Shown one piece after another: positions 8,732 to 18,634 of a stretch of DNA of 64,000 nt. Positions within the stretch are counted from its first letter, which is position 1. Every line of letters begins with the position of its first letter. The position numbers were made by a program, and so were the translations under genes. Under the pieces are notes generated by a model. The model saw only the letters and a list, made by a program, of their open reading frames with translations. It was not told the origin of the DNA and did no database searches. Origin of the DNA: Alphaproteobacteria bacterium (lineage in GTDB: Bacteria > Pseudomonadota > Alphaproteobacteria > Caulobacterales > Maricaulaceae); contig WGNG01000019.1 in the NCBI GenBank assembly GCA_016124675.1, positions 1 to 64,000 of the forward strand, read 5' to 3'.

Positions 8732-10126
8732 TCAATCGCCTGCAAAAATCACACCGAGCGCCGCGAACGCGGCCAGAATCTCGAGCCGGCCGAACACCAT
8801 GAGCGCGATGGAGATGGAGAGACCGGCCGGGTTGAGATCGTCGAACGCCGGTCCTGCCAGGGGGCCTGCATTGGCGATCGCTGCGCCGGCCGCACGCCAG
8901 GCGTCTTCAAATCCGGCCCCGGCGACGGCCAGCAGGATGGCGCCGGCGCCCAGCGCCACCGGATAGGCCAGGGCATAGACAGCGACGCCGGCGAATGCGT
9001 CGTCGGTCAGGGTGCGCCCGCCATAGCGGCTGCGCACGGCCGCCGAGGGGTGGGCCAGCAAGGTGACCTCGCCCCAGGCGCGGCGCATCAGGATCAGCAC
9101 CCGTGTCATCTTCAGCCCGCCGCTGGTCGAGACTGCCGAGCCGCCGATCATGGCGAGAAAGATCAGCACCGGGACCGGAAGGGTCAGGTGCTGCACGGTC
9201 TGATAGCCACTGGTGGTGATGGCGAAAATCGTATCAAGCCCGGCCGGCAGCAACGCGCCGGCCCCGTTGGCGAAACCGGCAGCCAGGACGAGCGCCAGGG
9301 TGATCATCGCCATGGCGCGCAGCTCTCCCGACGCCGCGCGGGCGCGATGGCGCACCAGCATCTCGTAGAAGGCGGCGAAGTTCCAGGCTCCCAGAATGCA
9401 CAACAGGGCGAGGACAAAGATCGCCCCCGGCGCCAGCCAACCGGCCAGCGGTCCGCTCTGCGGCGCCAGCCCCGCCGTCGACAGGCCCGCCAGCGACAGG
9501 CACAGCGCGTCAAAGGCGCTGGCGCCGGACGCCGAAAGCAACAGGAATCCGGCGCCCGTCACCACCAGGTACGCTGCCCCGAGCCGCCGCAAGGCGGGTC
9601 CGAAATTGGTGAACAGATCGGCGCGCTCGATGGTTAGAAGACTGGTGCGGCGAAGCCCCGTGCCGGTGTCTTCCAGCGCCGCGAAGACGGTCACGGCCAG
9701 GACCAGGCTTCCCAGCCCGCCGAGCCAGGCCAGCAGGCAGCGCCACAACACGCCCGCCCGCGATACGTCCTCAGGCGCCAGCAGAACCGCGCCCGTGGTC
9801 GTCAGCGCCGAATAGGCTTCAAACACGCCGGTCATGATGTCACCGGCCGCAGCGATGAGCGGCGGCGCCGCCAGAAGCGGCGCGGCGAGCCAGACCAGAA
9901 GCGCCAGTCGCAGCGACGCCGAGGCCGTGGCCGGGCGTGCGGTCCCGGCTGTGCCCGCAAGCGTCACGCCGCCCGCGAACACGCCGCAAAGCGCGGTCGC
10001 CAGAAAGCCCTGCGCCTCGCTCGCCGCGCCCTCAAGCCAGGCGAACAGGATGAAGGGCGCGGCGGCGGCGCCGAGAAACAGGGCGCACCAGCCAAGCGCT
10101 CGGACCAGGCGCGGGGACTGGGTCAT
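8732..10126 (-). CDS. trkH: Potassium uptake protein TrkH
   Basis: Membrane subunit of the Trk potassium uptake system. The 464-residue, strongly hydrophobic protein shows the four-repeat pore architecture. Selectivity loops are seen at SALTTTGAVL, LAGLSTAGLAP, AITTSGYQTV and AIANAGPLAG, each with the conserved glycine. The loop after SAVSTSGGLKMTRVL is typical of TrkH. It follows trkA by 19 bases in the same direction, so channel and gating protein are made together. Confidence 0.92.
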   Translation of the reverse strand: MTQSPRLVRALGWCALFLGAAAAPFILFAWLEGAASEAQGFLATALCGVFAGGVTLAGTAGTARPATASASLRLALLVWLAAPLLAAPPLIAAAGDIMTGVFEAYSALTTTGAVLLAPEDVSRAGVLWRCLLAWLGGLGSLVLAVTVFAALEDTGTGLRRTSLLTIERADLFTNFGPALRRLGAAYLVVTGAGFLLLSASGASAFDALCLSLAGLSTAGLAPQSGPLAGWLAPGAIFVLALLCILGAWNFAAFYEMLVRHRARAASGELRAMAMITLALVLAAGFANGAGALLPAGLDTIFAITTSGYQTVQHLTLPVPVLIFLAMIGGSAVSTSGGLKMTRVLILMRRAWGEVTLLAHPSAAVRSRYGGRTLTDDAFAGVAVYALAYPVALGAGAILLAVAGAGFEDAWRAAGAAIANAGPLAGPAFDDLNPAGLSISIALMVFGRLEILAAFAALGVIFAGD

Positions 10127-10145
10127 GACGCGTTCCCCGACAGGG

Positions 10146-11519
10146 CTAGAAGTACTGCAGGCTGACCCGGAACAGCTGCTCGACCTTTGATACCGAGCCC
10201 TTCAGGGCGAAGAACACGACGCGGTCGTTCTCCTCAATCTGCACCGGTTCGCGCGCAAAATGAACCGCGTCGCCGCGCACCAGCGCGCAGACCGACACGT
10301 CCTCGGGAAGATCGAGCGCATTGAGGGCCTTGCCCACCAGGGGCGAGGTCGCCAGCGCCACGCCTTCGAGCGCTTCGGCCGCGCCGCCGGCGAGAGACTG
10401 AAGCCCGGTGATGCGCCCGCGGCGGATATGCTGGAGGATCGTGGAAACCGTCACCTCGCGCGGGTCGATCATCACATTGACGCCCAGCGCGCCGCGCACG
10501 GACTTGAACGCTTCTTCATTGACGAGGCACACCGACCGCTCCGCCCCCTCGCCTTTCGCCATGACGGCGCTCAGGAGATTGACCTTGTCGTCATTGGTCA
10601 GGCACAGCGCAAGCTCGGCATCCTCCACGCCCGCCTCACGCAGGATGTTGCGGTCCATCCCGTCGCCGTGCAGCACGACGGTCTTGCGCAGCACGTCGGC
10701 TGCACGCTCGGCCTGCGCCTTGTCGCGCTCGATGATGCGCACCCGCACGCCGCTCACGCGCTCCAGCGCGCGGGCGACATACAGGCCGATATTGCCGGCG
10801 CCGACAATGACCACGCGCCGGGCGCGCTGAGCCGACCGGCCGAACACGTCCAGCGCCCGTTTGACGTGAGCCGCCTGGACGCTGACATAGGCGTCATCAC
10901 CCGGCATAAGCTGATCGGTGGGGCCGGGAATGAAGAGCGTCTTGTCGCGCTGAATGCCGACAAGATCAAAGCCGAGATCGGGAAACAGCTCCAGAAGCTG
11001 ATCGCGCGAGCTGCCCGCGACGGGCGATTGCTCGTCCACGCGCAAGCCGAGAATCTGGACGCGGGAATTGGCGAAGGGCGCGGTGGCGAAGGCGCCAGGC
11101 GTTTCAAGGCGCTGCAGGATGGACCGGCTCACCTCCAGCTCGGGCGATATGGTGACGTCGATGGGCAGGCCGTCAGACGAAAACAGGTCGCCCCAGCGCC
11201 GGTCGAGATAGGTTTGCGCGCGCACCCGCGCGATGCGCGTGGGCGTGTCGAACAGGGTCTTGGCGACCTGGCAGGCCACCATGTTGGTTTCATCCGAATA
11301 GGTCACCGCCACAAGGAGATCAGCATTGGCGATCCCGGCGCGCTCGAGCACGTCCGGGTGGGCGCCGTGGCCGACCACGCCGCGCACATCCAGATCAGTG
11401 GTCACCTTGTCGATCAGCTCGCGCGACCAGTCGACAACGGTGACGGCATTGCCCTCCGAGGCGAGCTCGCGCGCAATACCGTGGCCGACCCGCCCGGCGC
11501 CGCAAACGACCGCTTTCAT
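10146..11519 (-). CDS. trkA: Trk system potassium regulator TrkA
   Basis: Peripheral NAD(H)-binding regulator of TrkH. The 457-residue protein has two RCK units: an N-terminal Rossmann motif CGAGRVGHGIARELASEG, a TrkA-C domain, a second Rossmann motif VGAGNIGLYVARALE at about residue 240, and a second TrkA-C domain at the end. It overlaps ntrX by four bases (ATGA) and precedes trkH. Confidence 0.95.
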   Translation of the reverse strand: MKAVVCGAGRVGHGIARELASEGNAVTVVDWSRELIDKVTTDLDVRGVVGHGAHPDVLERAGIANADLLVAVTYSDETNMVACQVAKTLFDTPTRIARVRAQTYLDRRWGDLFSSDGLPIDVTISPELEVSRSILQRLETPGAFATAPFANSRVQILGLRVDEQSPVAGSSRDQLLELFPDLGFDLVGIQRDKTLFIPGPTDQLMPGDDAYVSVQAAHVKRALDVFGRSAQRARRVVIVGAGNIGLYVARALERVSGVRVRIIERDKAQAERAADVLRKTVVLHGDGMDRNILREAGVEDAELALCLTNDDKVNLLSAVMAKGEGAERSVCLVNEEAFKSVRGALGVNVMIDPREVTVSTILQHIRRGRITGLQSLAGGAAEALEGVALATSPLVGKALNALDLPEDVSVCALVRGDAVHFAREPVQIEENDRVVFFALKGSVSKVEQLFRVSLQYF

Positions 11520-12925
11520 GACAAAGTGTCCGCGTCGGGATCGTCGTCGCGGCGGCCGGGCCCGGCGACGCCGAGCGTCTTGAGCTTGCGGTGAAGGGCC
11601 GAGCGCTCCATGCCGATGAAGGACGCCGTGCGGGAGATATTGCCGCCAAACCGGCTGATCTGGGCGCGCAGATACTCGCGCTCGAAGCTCTCGCGCGCAT
11701 CGCGCAGCGGGAGGGCGATCATGCGTTCGGCGTCCAGGCCCGATGCACCGCTGGTCGACCGGCCCGCCACCTCGCCCGGCAGATGATCCAGCGTCACCGG
11801 CTCGTCGGGCTCGCCCGAAGCCAGGATGAGGAGCCGCTCCACATTATTGCGCAACTGGCGCACATTGCCCGGCCAGTCATGGGCCTGCAGCGCCGCCATG
11901 GCGTCGTCGCCAATCCGCCGCCGCGGCAGACCGGTCATGGCGGTCAAACGCTCGATGAAATGCTCCACCAGATGCGGGATGTCATCACGCCGCTCGGCGA
12001 GTGTCGGGATCTCGATCGGCACCACGGCGAGACGGTGATACAGATCCTCGCGGAACCGCCCCTGGCTGATCAGGGCGCGCAGATCGCGCGCAGAGGACGA
12101 CAAGACGCGCACATTCACCTCGACATCCGCCGCGCCGCCGACCCGGCGGAAGCGCTGCTCCACCAGCATGCGCAACAGCTTACCCTGGGTCGCCAACGGC
12201 ATGTCGCCGACCTCGTCGAGGAAGAGCGTCCCGCCATGGGCCGCTTCCAGATGGCCGGTGCGCTCAACCACCCCGTCGCGCTCGGACCCGAACAGCTCCA
12301 TCTCGACGCGGTCCGGGTCCATCAGCGCGGCGCTGACCGGCACGAAATCACCTTTGGAGCGGTTCGATGCGGCGTGGATCATGCGCGCGATCAGCTCCTT
12401 GCCCGTGCCGGGCAGACCGGAAATCAGCACGCGCGAATTGGTGGGCGCCACCCGGTCGATGGTCTGGCGCAGCGCGATGATCGCGGCGGAGCGGCCCACA
12501 AGATCGGTCTGGATTTCCGAGCGCGCGCGCAGCTCGGCATTCTCCCGGCGCAGCTGGCTGGCTTCAAGCGCCCGCTCCACCGTGATCAGAAGCTTGTCCG
12601 ACTTGAAGGGCTTCTCGATGAAATCATACGCGCCCTTGCGGATGGCGGCGACCGCCGTCTCGATCGTGCCGTGACCGGAGATGACCACCACCGGCAACAA
12701 GGGATCGGTGCGCTTGATCTCGTCCAGGAGTTCGATGCCGTCGAGGCGCGAGCCCTGCAGCCAGACATCGAGAATGGCCAGGGACGGGCGGCGCTGGCGC
12801 ACGGCGGCAAGCGCACTGTCGGCGTCGCCGGCATAGCGCGCTTCATAGCCCTCATCCTCCAGCAGCCCGCCGATGAGCTCGCGGATGTCGGCTTCGTCAT
12901 CAACGATCAGAATATCCCGGGACAT
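11516..12925 (-). CDS. ntrX: Nitrogen-related response regulator NtrX (GAFTGA-less)
   Basis: Response regulator partner of NtrY. It has a receiver domain (Asp9/Asp10 acidic pair, phosphoacceptor Asp53 in AILDV, Lys in EKPF), an AAA+ domain and a C-terminal Fis-type helix-turn-helix (GNISRTASFIGMERSALHRKL). Walker A GLPGTGKE (170-177) and Walker B LFLDEVGD (234-241) are intact. After ELFGSE the sequence runs straight to RDGVVERTGHLEAAHGG: the sigma-54-contacting GAFTGA loop is missing. Other alphaproteobacterial NtrX proteins share this loss, so it probably acts as a sigma-54-independent regulator. It overlaps ntrY by one base. Confidence 0.93.
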   Translation of the reverse strand: MSRDILIVDDEADIRELIGGLLEDEGYEARYAGDADSALAAVRQRRPSLAILDVWLQGSRLDGIELLDEIKRTDPLLPVVVISGHGTIETAVAAIRKGAYDFIEKPFKSDKLLITVERALEASQLRRENAELRARSEIQTDLVGRSAAIIALRQTIDRVAPTNSRVLISGLPGTGKELIARMIHAASNRSKGDFVPVSAALMDPDRVEMELFGSERDGVVERTGHLEAAHGGTLFLDEVGDMPLATQGKLLRMLVEQRFRRVGGAADVEVNVRVLSSSARDLRALISQGRFREDLYHRLAVVPIEIPTLAERRDDIPHLVEHFIERLTAMTGLPRRRIGDDAMAALQAHDWPGNVRQLRNNVERLLILASGEPDEPVTLDHLPGEVAGRSTSGASGLDAERMIALPLRDARESFEREYLRAQISRFGGNISRTASFIGMERSALHRKLKTLGVAGPGRRDDDPDADTLS

Positions 12926-15153
12926 CAGTGAGACACCTCCGCACGCGCCGCAGGGCTGTCGAGCGCCGCAGGCGTGTCAAGCAAGGGAAAGGCCAGACGC
13001 ACCACGGCGCCGGCCAGGCCGGGCGCCGGATCGTCGAGATCGAGGCGGCCGCCATGATCCTCCATCACGCGCCGGACAATCGCCAGCCCGAGGCCGGTGC
13101 CCTTTTCGCGTGTGGTCATATAGGGTTCGGTCAGGCGCGACTTGTCGGCGACGGGCCAGCCCAGCCCGTCATCACGCACCTCGATCACGCCAAATCCGTC
13201 ATGGGCGAACACGCGCACCGCAATCTCTCCCGGCGTCTTGGCGCTGTCACGGTCCATGCGGGCCGAGACGCTTTCAGCGGCGTTCTTCAGGATATTGGCC
13301 AGCGCCTGTCCGGCGAGGCGGGCGTCGCACTCCACCTGCGGGCCAGGCTCCGGCCCATCCAGGGTGAGGCGGATGGAGGGCGACGCCACGCGCTGGGCGA
13401 ACACCGCCGAGCGGGCGATCTCATTGAGGTCCGCTGCCTCCATTTTCGGCGCGGGCATGCGTGCGAACGAGGAAAACTCGTCCACCATGCGCCCGATATC
13501 GCTGACCTGGCGCACGATGGTGTCGATGCAGCGGTCAAACGTCTCGAGATCCCTTTCATTGACCGAGCTGCGGTATTTGCGGCGCAGGCGCTCGGCGGAG
13601 AGCTGGATCGGGGTGAGCGGGTTCTTGATCTCATGGGCGATACGGCGCGCCACGTCCCGCCAGGCGGCATTTCGCTGGGCGCTCACCAGGCGCGTGACAT
13701 CGTCAAAAGTGAGCACCACCCCGCCCTCCTCATCAGCGCCGGCGCGGACATTCAGGTGCACCACCGCCCCGTCTGCGTTGGGGATATCGAGTTGGCGCTC
13801 GGCGATCTCCTGGGGACGCCGGGCGACTTCATCGACGACATCAAGAAACATCGCCGCGCCGTCATCAAGGGGCCGGCCGATCAGCTCGTCCGGTTCATGG
13901 CCGAGCATTTGCGCGCCGGCGCGATTGATCAGCGTGATGCGCTGGCGCGCATCCAGACCGATCACGCCGGCGCTGACGCCGGTCAGCACCGCCTCGATGA
14001 AGGCGCGGCGGCGTTCGTTCTCGGTGTTGGTTTCGAGCAAAGCCTTGCGCTGGCTCGACAATTGGCGGGTCATGCGATTGAAGGCGCGCCCCAGCGCAGC
14101 AATCTCGTCATCCTCGCGCGCCACATGCACGCGGACATCCAGATCACCGCGGCGAACGCGTTCTGCCGCCGACACCAGCCGGCTGACCGGCGCCGTGACA
14201 CGCTGGGAGGCGCTGAGCGCCAGCCAGACCGCGCCGATGACAATGAGCAGCGCCGCCAGCGCATACACGATGAAGAAGCTTGATCGCATCTGCTGCTCGC
14301 GCTGCACCGCCTCGCGAAACGAGGCGATCGCGGCCTGCGGCGCGGACAAGAGCGAGAAATCCTCATACCAGACGACATAGAGATAGGCGTCGCCATACTC
14401 GGGCATGGCGATCAGCAGCCGCACGAAATCGGGCGCATCCTCACGCGTCACCGGGTCAGAGGCGCCGATATCGCCCTCAGCGGCCACTTCGAACATGAAG
14501 CGCGTCGGGGCGACGAAAGCCGGCGCATCGGGCGCCTCGTCGCTGCGCGCCAGCACGGTGGCCTGACCGTCAATCACATAGACGGCCGGAAAATTGCGCA
14601 GCATCGCCTGCTGGGTGAGGTAATTGCGGTAAAGGATGCGGCTCTCCTGAAGACCCTGCACGGCCGCCGGATCGGACAAATCGTCGGCCAGCGAGCTCAG
14701 CTGCAGGCGAACGAAGCTGAGCGCCACGTTGGGCCATTCGCGGCCCATTTCAGCGGAGGCGTCGACAAGGGTGGTCACCCGCTCTCCAAACCAGAACTCG
14801 ATGCCGCGATTGAGCACCAGGGCGTGAAAGCCCGCCATCAGGACCGCCGGCGCGATCGCCGCCACGGCGAACAGCGTGATGAAGCGCATCTGCAGGCGCG
14901 GAGCGGGCTCGGCGAACTTGCGGCCCCGCAGCCGGCGCCCGACACGCAAGGCGACCGATATGGCAAGGCCCGCGGCGACCAGGATGGTCACCGCCAGCAG
15001 GGAACGGAATAACAGGCCTGTCGGTTCCCAGACGGTGCCTGCGCTGACCGACATCAGCGCCAGGGCGATCACGCCGCCCCCCGCCATGCAGAACACGACG
15101 GCGAAGACCGAAATCCGCCTGATGGCAGCGGGTGCGGACTGCGCGGGTGTCAA
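12925..15153 (-). CDS. ntrY: Nitrogen-related sensor histidine kinase NtrY
   Basis: Membrane histidine kinase that phosphorylates NtrX. The 742-residue protein has three hydrophobic segments in the first 120 residues, a periplasmic stretch, another membrane span near residue 300, HAMP (RVTAPVSRLVSAAERVRRGD), PAS, the phosphoacceptor H-box RRIAHEIKNPLTPIQLSAER, then N, G1 and G2 boxes (NILKNAAES, DDGLGWP, GTGLGLAIV). The start is a TTG at 15153 preceded by GGGAG at suitable spacing; an in-frame stop lies just upstream. Confidence 0.92.
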   Translation of the reverse strand: MTPAQSAPAAIRRISVFAVVFCMAGGGVIALALMSVSAGTVWEPTGLLFRSLLAVTILVAAGLAISVALRVGRRLRGRKFAEPAPRLQMRFITLFAVAAIAPAVLMAGFHALVLNRGIEFWFGERVTTLVDASAEMGREWPNVALSFVRLQLSSLADDLSDPAAVQGLQESRILYRNYLTQQAMLRNFPAVYVIDGQATVLARSDEAPDAPAFVAPTRFMFEVAAEGDIGASDPVTREDAPDFVRLLIAMPEYGDAYLYVVWYEDFSLLSAPQAAIASFREAVQREQQMRSSFFIVYALAALLIVIGAVWLALSASQRVTAPVSRLVSAAERVRRGDLDVRVHVAREDDEIAALGRAFNRMTRQLSSQRKALLETNTENERRRAFIEAVLTGVSAGVIGLDARQRITLINRAGAQMLGHEPDELIGRPLDDGAAMFLDVVDEVARRPQEIAERQLDIPNADGAVVHLNVRAGADEEGGVVLTFDDVTRLVSAQRNAAWRDVARRIAHEIKNPLTPIQLSAERLRRKYRSSVNERDLETFDRCIDTIVRQVSDIGRMVDEFSSFARMPAPKMEAADLNEIARSAVFAQRVASPSIRLTLDGPEPGPQVECDARLAGQALANILKNAAESVSARMDRDSAKTPGEIAVRVFAHDGFGVIEVRDDGLGWPVADKSRLTEPYMTTREKGTGLGLAIVRRVMEDHGGRLDLDDPAPGLAGAVVRLAFPLLDTPAALDSPAARAEVSH

Positions 15154-15224
15154 AGGGGCGCTCCCATATCAATAAGACGCTGGATCATGACCGAGCTGTG
15201 GCCGCGTTTCAACACCTGTGACGC

Positions 15225-16499
15225 TCAGGACGCAGTATCGGTGTCGAGCCCAAGCGCCGCAAGACGCCGCGTGAAGGTGTTGCGGTTCATGCCCAGACGC
15301 TGGGCTGCGTCCTGGCGCACCCCGCCCGCCGCTTCAAGCGCAGCCGTCAGGGCTGCGCGCTCGACCGTTTCCAGCACATCGCGCAGCGGCTCGCCTGACC
15401 CGGCTGCCCAGGCCTGCGCCAGGCGGCGCACGGCGGCATCCTCAAGCGCCTCGCGCGCATCGGGCGGCGCCGGAGCGCGCATGGCCCGCGCGATGTCATC
15501 GGGACCCACCTCGCCGCGCACGCCCTGGGCGCGGATGCGCGCAGCGGTGCGCTCGATCTGCAGCACCTCGCCGTCCCAGGCCTGCGCATTGACAAAAGTG
15601 GCCCCGGCAGGCGTGAGGGTCCAGGCGCCCTGCCCGCCCTGCTCCAGAAACCAGGCAAACAGGCGGGCGCGATCGTCGCCTCGGGCGCGGACGGATGGCA
15701 GAGTTACGAACCCCACCGCGAGACGATCAATCAGCGCCGCCGACAAATGGTCGCGCACGTCCGGGGCCGCTGTGGCGATCAGGCGCGGCGCTGACGGGCC
15801 AGGCGATTCCAGCGCCTCAAGCACCCAGTCCTGCACCTCTCGCGCCCAGCGCTCGGCCCGGCGCAGCAGCAGAACCCCGCCGGTCGCCTGCTGGAGAAGA
15901 TCGGATCCGTCACGCCGCGCCCGCTCTGGCCCCGCCTCCACCAGCGGCGTCGATGGTCCGCTCTGGCGATGCAGCCAGCGGCCAGCGGCTGCGCGCCCCG
16001 CTCCTTCAGGACCCGTGATCAGCACCGGCGCAGACACACGCGCAAGCCGGGCGAGCGCCTGAAACGCCTCCTGCATCGCCGGCGCGCGCCCGACCAGGCC
16101 GCCCATTTCCTCCTCACGCGCAGTCGTGCGCGGCTCTGAAGGTTTGAGCGCCTTATCAAGAATGCTGACCAAGTCCTCGAGATTGAAGGGCTTTGGGAGA
16201 TACTCATACGCGCCGCGACGTGCCGCGCCCAGCGCTGTGGCGGCGGTTGTCTGCGCGCTCATCACGACGACCGGCGCATCGGGCCGCAGCCGGGCCAGCT
16301 CGTCCAGCCGGTCGAGAAAATTCTCGCGGCCCAGGATCACGTCCGCCACCAGCGCATCGGCTTCGCGCCGGACCATCCGGTCCACCGCCGTATCCGGCGA
16401 GGCGGTGGCGCGCACATCGAAACCGGCGCGCGACAGGGCTTTGGAGATCACAAAGCGCAGCGAATCGTCGTCTTCGAGCACCAGCACGCGTCGTGTCAT
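15225..16499 (-). CDS. ntrC: Nitrogen regulator NtrC with degenerate AAA+ domain
   Basis: Response regulator encoded after ntrB. The receiver is intact: acidic residues 9-11, phosphoacceptor Asp53 and the LPKPF lysine. The C-terminus carries a Fis-type DNA-binding helix-turn-helix (about 384-414, RQDAAQRLGMNRNTFTRRL). The central domain is strongly degenerate. Walker A reads GPEGAGR (163-169) with the lysine replaced, no GAFTGA loop exists, the region before Walker B is shortened, and Walker B reads GVLLLRRAE without the DE pair. It should bind DNA and accept phosphate but is unlikely to hydrolyse ATP or activate sigma-54. Rhodobacter NtrC, which lacks GAFTGA and works with sigma-70, is a partial precedent. 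It overlaps ntrB by four bases. Confidence 0.85.
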   Translation of the reverse strand: MTRRVLVLEDDDSLRFVISKALSRAGFDVRATASPDTAVDRMVRREADALVADVILGRENFLDRLDELARLRPDAPVVVMSAQTTAATALGAARRGAYEYLPKPFNLEDLVSILDKALKPSEPRTTAREEEMGGLVGRAPAMQEAFQALARLARVSAPVLITGPEGAGRAAAGRWLHRQSGPSTPLVEAGPERARRDGSDLLQQATGGVLLLRRAERWAREVQDWVLEALESPGPSAPRLIATAAPDVRDHLSAALIDRLAVGFVTLPSVRARGDDRARLFAWFLEQGGQGAWTLTPAGATFVNAQAWDGEVLQIERTAARIRAQGVRGEVGPDDIARAMRAPAPPDAREALEDAAVRRLAQAWAAGSGEPLRDVLETVERAALTAALEAAGGVRQDAAQRLGMNRNTFTRRLAALGLDTDTAS

Positions 16500-17536
16500 G
16501 GCGTTTCGCTCCCGGCGTCACGCAGATAGAGGTGAAACACCGTCCGCCCCGGGCGGCTGTCAAACTCCACCCCGCCGCCATGAATGTCCGCGATGCGCGC
16601 CACCAGGGCAAGGCCGAGGCCCTCGCCGGCCGGCTTGCCGGTCACGAAGGGGTTGAACACCGCCTCGCGCAGAGACTCGGGCACGCCCGGCCCGTCATCG
16701 TGCACCGATATCTCGAGGCGGGCATCGGGCGCGGGCGCGCCGGGGCGCGGCTGGCGGTAACGTGTGGACACGACGACGTCGCCGCCGCTATCTGCCAGCG
16801 CTTCGGCCGCATTGACCAGAAGATTGAGGACCGCCTGCAGCACCAGATCACGGTCCGCCAGCGCGTCAGGGATCGACGGGTCGAAGCGCTCGTGCCAGTG
16901 CACGCCGGGGCTGGAGCTGGCCATGGCCGAGCGCACCGCTTCGCGCACCAGACCGTGCAGGTTCACCGCAGCGAAGGCCTGCGGGGCGATGTCGCCGATA
17001 TGGCACCAGCGCTCGGCGATGCGGCGGGCGCGGTCGGTCTCGGTCATGATGAGTTCGGCCAGCTCGCGCGTTTCCTCGTCGGCGCCGTCGGCGATCAGCT
17101 GCGCCGCACCGCGCGCGCCTGCCAGCGGGTTCTTCAGCTCATGCGCCAGCATGCGGCCAAAGCCCGCGGCCGCGCTGGCGGCGGTGGCGCCGCGCGGACT
17201 GGCTGAGCTTTCCGGCCAGGGCCGCAGGCTGAGGCAAGCCCCGCCGCCATCGGGCGCAGCATCGACGGCCAGGCGCATGGGGCCGTCCCGGGTGAAGACC
17301 GCCAGGTCATGTGCGAACACTTCACGCTCTTCGGCGATGGCGCGCAGCGCCAGCTCCGCTGCGGCCGCGCCAACGGGGCCGCATTGAGCCAGCGGCTGGC
17401 CCATCAGGCGGCGCCTTGAGCGCCCGAACAGGATTTCGGCGCGGGCGTTGAGTTGAACCAGCGTCACATCCCGGTCCACCAGGACCAGCCCAACCGGAGC
17501 CGCTTCGCCCAGCCGGTCTGCGGGCGCCTCAGTCAT
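16496..17536 (-). CDS. ntrB: Nitrogen regulation histidine kinase NtrB
   Basis: Soluble PII-controlled kinase/phosphatase for NtrC. The 346 residues comprise an N-terminal PAS domain ([20 protein letters not shown]), the H-box [20 protein letters not shown], the N-box [10 protein letters not shown], then DDGPGVP and GEGLGLALV. There are no membrane spans. It overlaps both dusB and ntrC by four bases, giving the conserved dusB-ntrB-ntrC arrangement. Its catalytic residues look normal although the cognate NtrC ATPase domain is degenerate. Confidence 0.92.
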   Translation of the reverse strand: MTEAPADRLGEAAPVGLVLVDRDVTLVQLNARAEILFGRSRRRLMGQPLAQCGPVGAAAAELALRAIAEEREVFAHDLAVFTRDGPMRLAVDAAPDGGGACLSLRPWPESSASPRGATAASAAAGFGRMLAHELKNPLAGARGAAQLIADGADEETRELAELIMTETDRARRIAERWCHIGDIAPQAFAAVNLHGLVREAVRSAMASSSPGVHWHERFDPSIPDALADRDLVLQAVLNLLVNAAEALADSGGDVVVSTRYRQPRPGAPAPDARLEISVHDDGPGVPESLREAVFNPFVTGKPAGEGLGLALVARIADIHGGGVEFDSRPGRTVFHLYLRDAGSETP

Positions 17537-18555
17537 GCCGCCTCGCGCCCGCAGCTCCGGGCGGCGAAAGCGTCCATCGCTTCCAGCACGCCGCGCGCCG
17601 TGCGCGGCTGGCAGACAGACGCGCGCCAGGCCCGGGCGGCGCCCACATCCGCGACCGCCCAGTCAATGAAGCTCGCCAGATGCTTGCGCATCATGCGCAC
17701 GCCCAGCTCCTCGCCATAGAGGGCCACGCTATCGCCCAGCGCATCGCACAGGGCGCGTGCGCCGGCCTCCAGGGGGGGCTCGATCAGATCTCCGCCTCGA
17801 GACAGCGCATCAGCCATGGCCCCGGGCAGCCAGGGGCGACCCTGCGCGGCGCGCCCGATCATGACGCCGTCTGCGCCAGATTGCGCCAGAGCCGAGCGCG
17901 CATCCTCCGGCGTGGCGATGTCGCCATTGACGATGACCGGGATCGAGACGGCGTCCTTCACCGCCCGCACGGCGGACCAGTCGGCCTGGCCGGTATAGAA
18001 TTGCTGGCGCGTGCGGCCGTGAACGGTCACCATCGCGGCGCCGGCCCGCTGCGCCCGCGCAGCGAGATCGGCCGCATTCAGCGTGTCATGGTCCCAGCCG
18101 AGACGCATCTTCACCGTCACCGGTTTCGAGGTCGCCGCGATCGTCGCCTCGATCAGGCCTTGCGCATGATCAAGGTCGCGCATCAGCGCCGAGCCGGACA
18201 GGCCGCGCGTCACCTGACGCGCCGGACAGCCCATATTGATATCGATGATGTCAGCGCCGGCCTCTTCGGCGAGGCGCGCGCCAACCGCCATCCATCTGGC
18301 CTCGCGCCCGGCGAGCTGGATCACATGGGGGCCGCAGCCGCCATCGGCCTTCATCCGCCTCACCACGTCAGCGCGCCCCTGGGCCAGGGTTTCGCAGGCC
18401 ACCATCTCGGTGACCACCAGCCCGGCGCCGAACCCCCAGGCCTGACGGCGGAAGGGCCAATCCGTCACGCCCGACATCGGGGCAAGCAGGACCGGCCGGT
18501 CCACCCGGACCGGACCGATGCTGAAACCGTTCAGTATGCTGGCCGTCACTGTCAT
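17533..18555 (-). CDS. dusB: tRNA-dihydrouridine synthase (DusB type)
   Basis: Flavoenzyme that reduces uridines in tRNA to dihydrouridine. The 340-residue TIM-barrel has [14 protein letters not shown], the [11 protein letters not shown] motif with the catalytic cysteine, [19 protein letters not shown] and [13 protein letters not shown]. The ATG at 18555 is chosen because the protein begins close to the family start ([16 protein letters not shown]); the frame stays open far upstream but those residues are antisense to ispDF. It leads the ntr run and diverges from ispDF across 79 bases that should hold both promoters. Confidence 0.93.
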   Translation of the reverse strand: MTVTASILNGFSIGPVRVDRPVLLAPMSGVTDWPFRRQAWGFGAGLVVTEMVACETLAQGRADVVRRMKADGGCGPHVIQLAGREARWMAVGARLAEEAGADIIDINMGCPARQVTRGLSGSALMRDLDHAQGLIEATIAATSKPVTVKMRLGWDHDTLNAADLAARAQRAGAAMVTVHGRTRQQFYTGQADWSAVRAVKDAVSIPVIVNGDIATPEDARSALAQSGADGVMIGRAAQGRPWLPGAMADALSRGGDLIEPPLEAGARALCDALGDSVALYGEELGVRMMRKHLASFIDWAVADVGAARAWRASVCQPRTARGVLEAMDAFAARSCGREAA

Positions 18556-18634
18556 GAGATGAGCAGATAGCCTGTCTGGACGCGCGCGGCCAGACGCCTT
18601 AACGGAAAGCGCAAAGTCGAGGGAGACCGGTGTG

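Noticed and set aside
10260-14283. Chain of 440-450-codon frames on the plus strand across trkA, ntrX and ntrY
   Set aside because: All are antisense to well-conserved genes and have compositions typical of GC-rich shadows.
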